From NCBI GenBank assembly GCA_946221825.1, contig CAMINA010000089.1, forward strand, positions 1 to 5,763: a DNA stretch of 5,763 nucleotides. The letters are read 5' to 3'. Of this stretch, positions 5,366-5,763 are shown one piece after another (position 1 is the first letter of the stretch; each line of letters opens with the position of its first letter). The stretch is from an uncultured Nesterenkonia sp. (GTDB taxonomy: Bacteria; Actinomycetota; Actinomycetes; Actinomycetales; Micrococcaceae). The notes under the pieces are model-generated. The model saw nothing but the letters and a program-made list of their open reading frames with translations, ran no database searches and was not told the DNA's origin. The translations under genes were made by a program, and so were the position numbers.

Positions 5366-5763
5366 GTGGCGCAGCCGTTCGGCGTCGGCGATGTAGTGGG
5401 TGGGCGATACCGCATCACCCACCATGTGGTGACCTCGGCGGATCAGGACATCGTCTTCCAAGCGACAGACGAGGTTCTGGACCGCGATGTCAGCATCCTG
5501 CTCGCTTCCAGGGCCAACGCCAAGCAGGTGGCGACTTCGGCCAAGGAGCTGGCCACCGGTGAGCGCGACTCCGCCGTCCAGGTCATGGACCTGGGGCTGG
5601 CCGATGACCGCACCTATCTGATCTCCAACCAGGTGGATCCCAACCTGCTGCTGGACCTGGTGGTGCCCGACGCCGCCCCCTACGTGGAGCCCTTCTTCAC
5701 CGACTCGCTGGGCCAGGAGATCTTCGGCCAGTCCCGCGTGATGGAGCCGGAGACCTATGAGGA
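5366..5763 (+). CDS. Pseudokinase-domain protein downstream of MurJ (5' part)
   Basis: From the GTG at 5366 there are 132 open codons up to the window edge, so the gene is cut at its 3' end. The start is fixed by AGGAGG 4 nt upstream. The N-terminus reads like the N-lobe of a Ser/Thr kinase (VGGRYRITHHVVTSADQDIV, about 11-30; DRDVSILLASR, 39-49; VQVMDLGLADDRTYLISNQV, 71-90). The Gly-rich loop is missing, and the ATP-binding lysine of the VAIK motif is replaced (V-S-I-L, 42-45), so ATP-dependent catalysis is unlikely. The stretch PYVEPFFTDSLGQEIFGQ (105-122) agrees with my recollection of the protein that follows MurJ in Micrococcaceae. In Mycobacterium tuberculosis the equivalent domain is fused to MviN, is phosphorylated by PknB and binds FhaA. 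By inference, this protein regulates MurJ or lipid II flow. A membrane segment and extracytoplasmic domain may follow outside the window. Confidence 0.8.
   Translation, partial: MAQPFGVGDVVGGRYRITHHVVTSADQDIVFQATDEVLDRDVSILLASRANAKQVATSAKELATGERDSAVQVMDLGLADDRTYLISNQVDPNLLLDLVVPDAAPYVEPFFTDSLGQEIFGQSRVMEPETYE

Noticed and set aside
4520..5461. A 313-codon minus-strand open frame opposite murJ, very rich in His, Gln and Glu
   Set aside because: It is a mirror of hydrophobic murJ codons, which gives charged and polar residues on the opposite strand. It overlaps the end of murJ and the start of the pseudokinase gene, and no domain is recognisable.
1..5763. Mobile element, CRISPR, phage or defence-system signals
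   Set aside because: No transposase, integrase, terminal inverted repeats, spaced direct repeats or abrupt change of composition was seen. All genes are core actinobacterial genes.

Overview
The window looks like part of a high-GC actinobacterial chromosome. A Micrococcaceae-type organism (Arthrobacter, Nesterenkonia or Kocuria-like) fits best. This rests on the G/C-rich third codon positions, the short actinobacterial type of inositol-phosphate synthase, a CCA-adding enzyme fused to an HD domain, and a MurJ gene followed by a separate pseudokinase gene. The genus is inferred from remembered similarity, not from a search.

Layout from left to right: (1) the 5' end of a minus-strand membrane protein gene, probably a GT87-type glycosyltransferase, running off the left edge (1-218); (2) a 64-70 bp divergent promoter region; (3) ino1 on the plus strand (283 or 289 to 1374); (4) a 54 bp gap between convergent genes that contains a GC-rich hairpin; (5) the CCA tRNA nucleotidyltransferase gene on the minus strand (1429-2853); (6) a ~100 bp divergent promoter region; (7) a Nudix hydrolase gene on the plus strand (2955-3524); (8) murJ, the lipid II flippase gene, on the plus strand (3548-5326); (9) the 5' end of a pseudokinase gene on the plus strand (5366 to beyond the right edge). 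No gene-free stretch exceeds about 110 bp. I see no tRNA, rRNA, CRISPR array, insertion sequence or other mobile element.

The genes serve core envelope and RNA functions. Ino1 makes inositol phosphate for phosphatidylinositol and mycothiol. The CCA enzyme matures tRNA 3' ends. The Nudix enzyme cleaves a nucleoside-diphosphate-linked substrate. MurJ with its pseudokinase partner supplies lipid II for peptidoglycan synthesis. The order CCA enzyme / Nudix / MurJ is the conserved origin-proximal block also known from mycobacteria (pcnA-mutT4-Rv3909-mviN). Two differences stand out: the large protein normally encoded between Nudix and MurJ is absent, and the pseudokinase is a separate gene instead of a MurJ C-terminal domain.

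The most interesting sequence-level signals are regulatory. The Nudix gene and murJ each lack a ribosome binding site and carry a -10-like hexamer 7-8 nt before the start codon, the pattern of leaderless transcripts. The same 10-mer, with -10-like hexamers on both strands, lies in both divergent intergenic regions. I see no convincing novel multi-gene system here; this is mostly a conserved housekeeping region.
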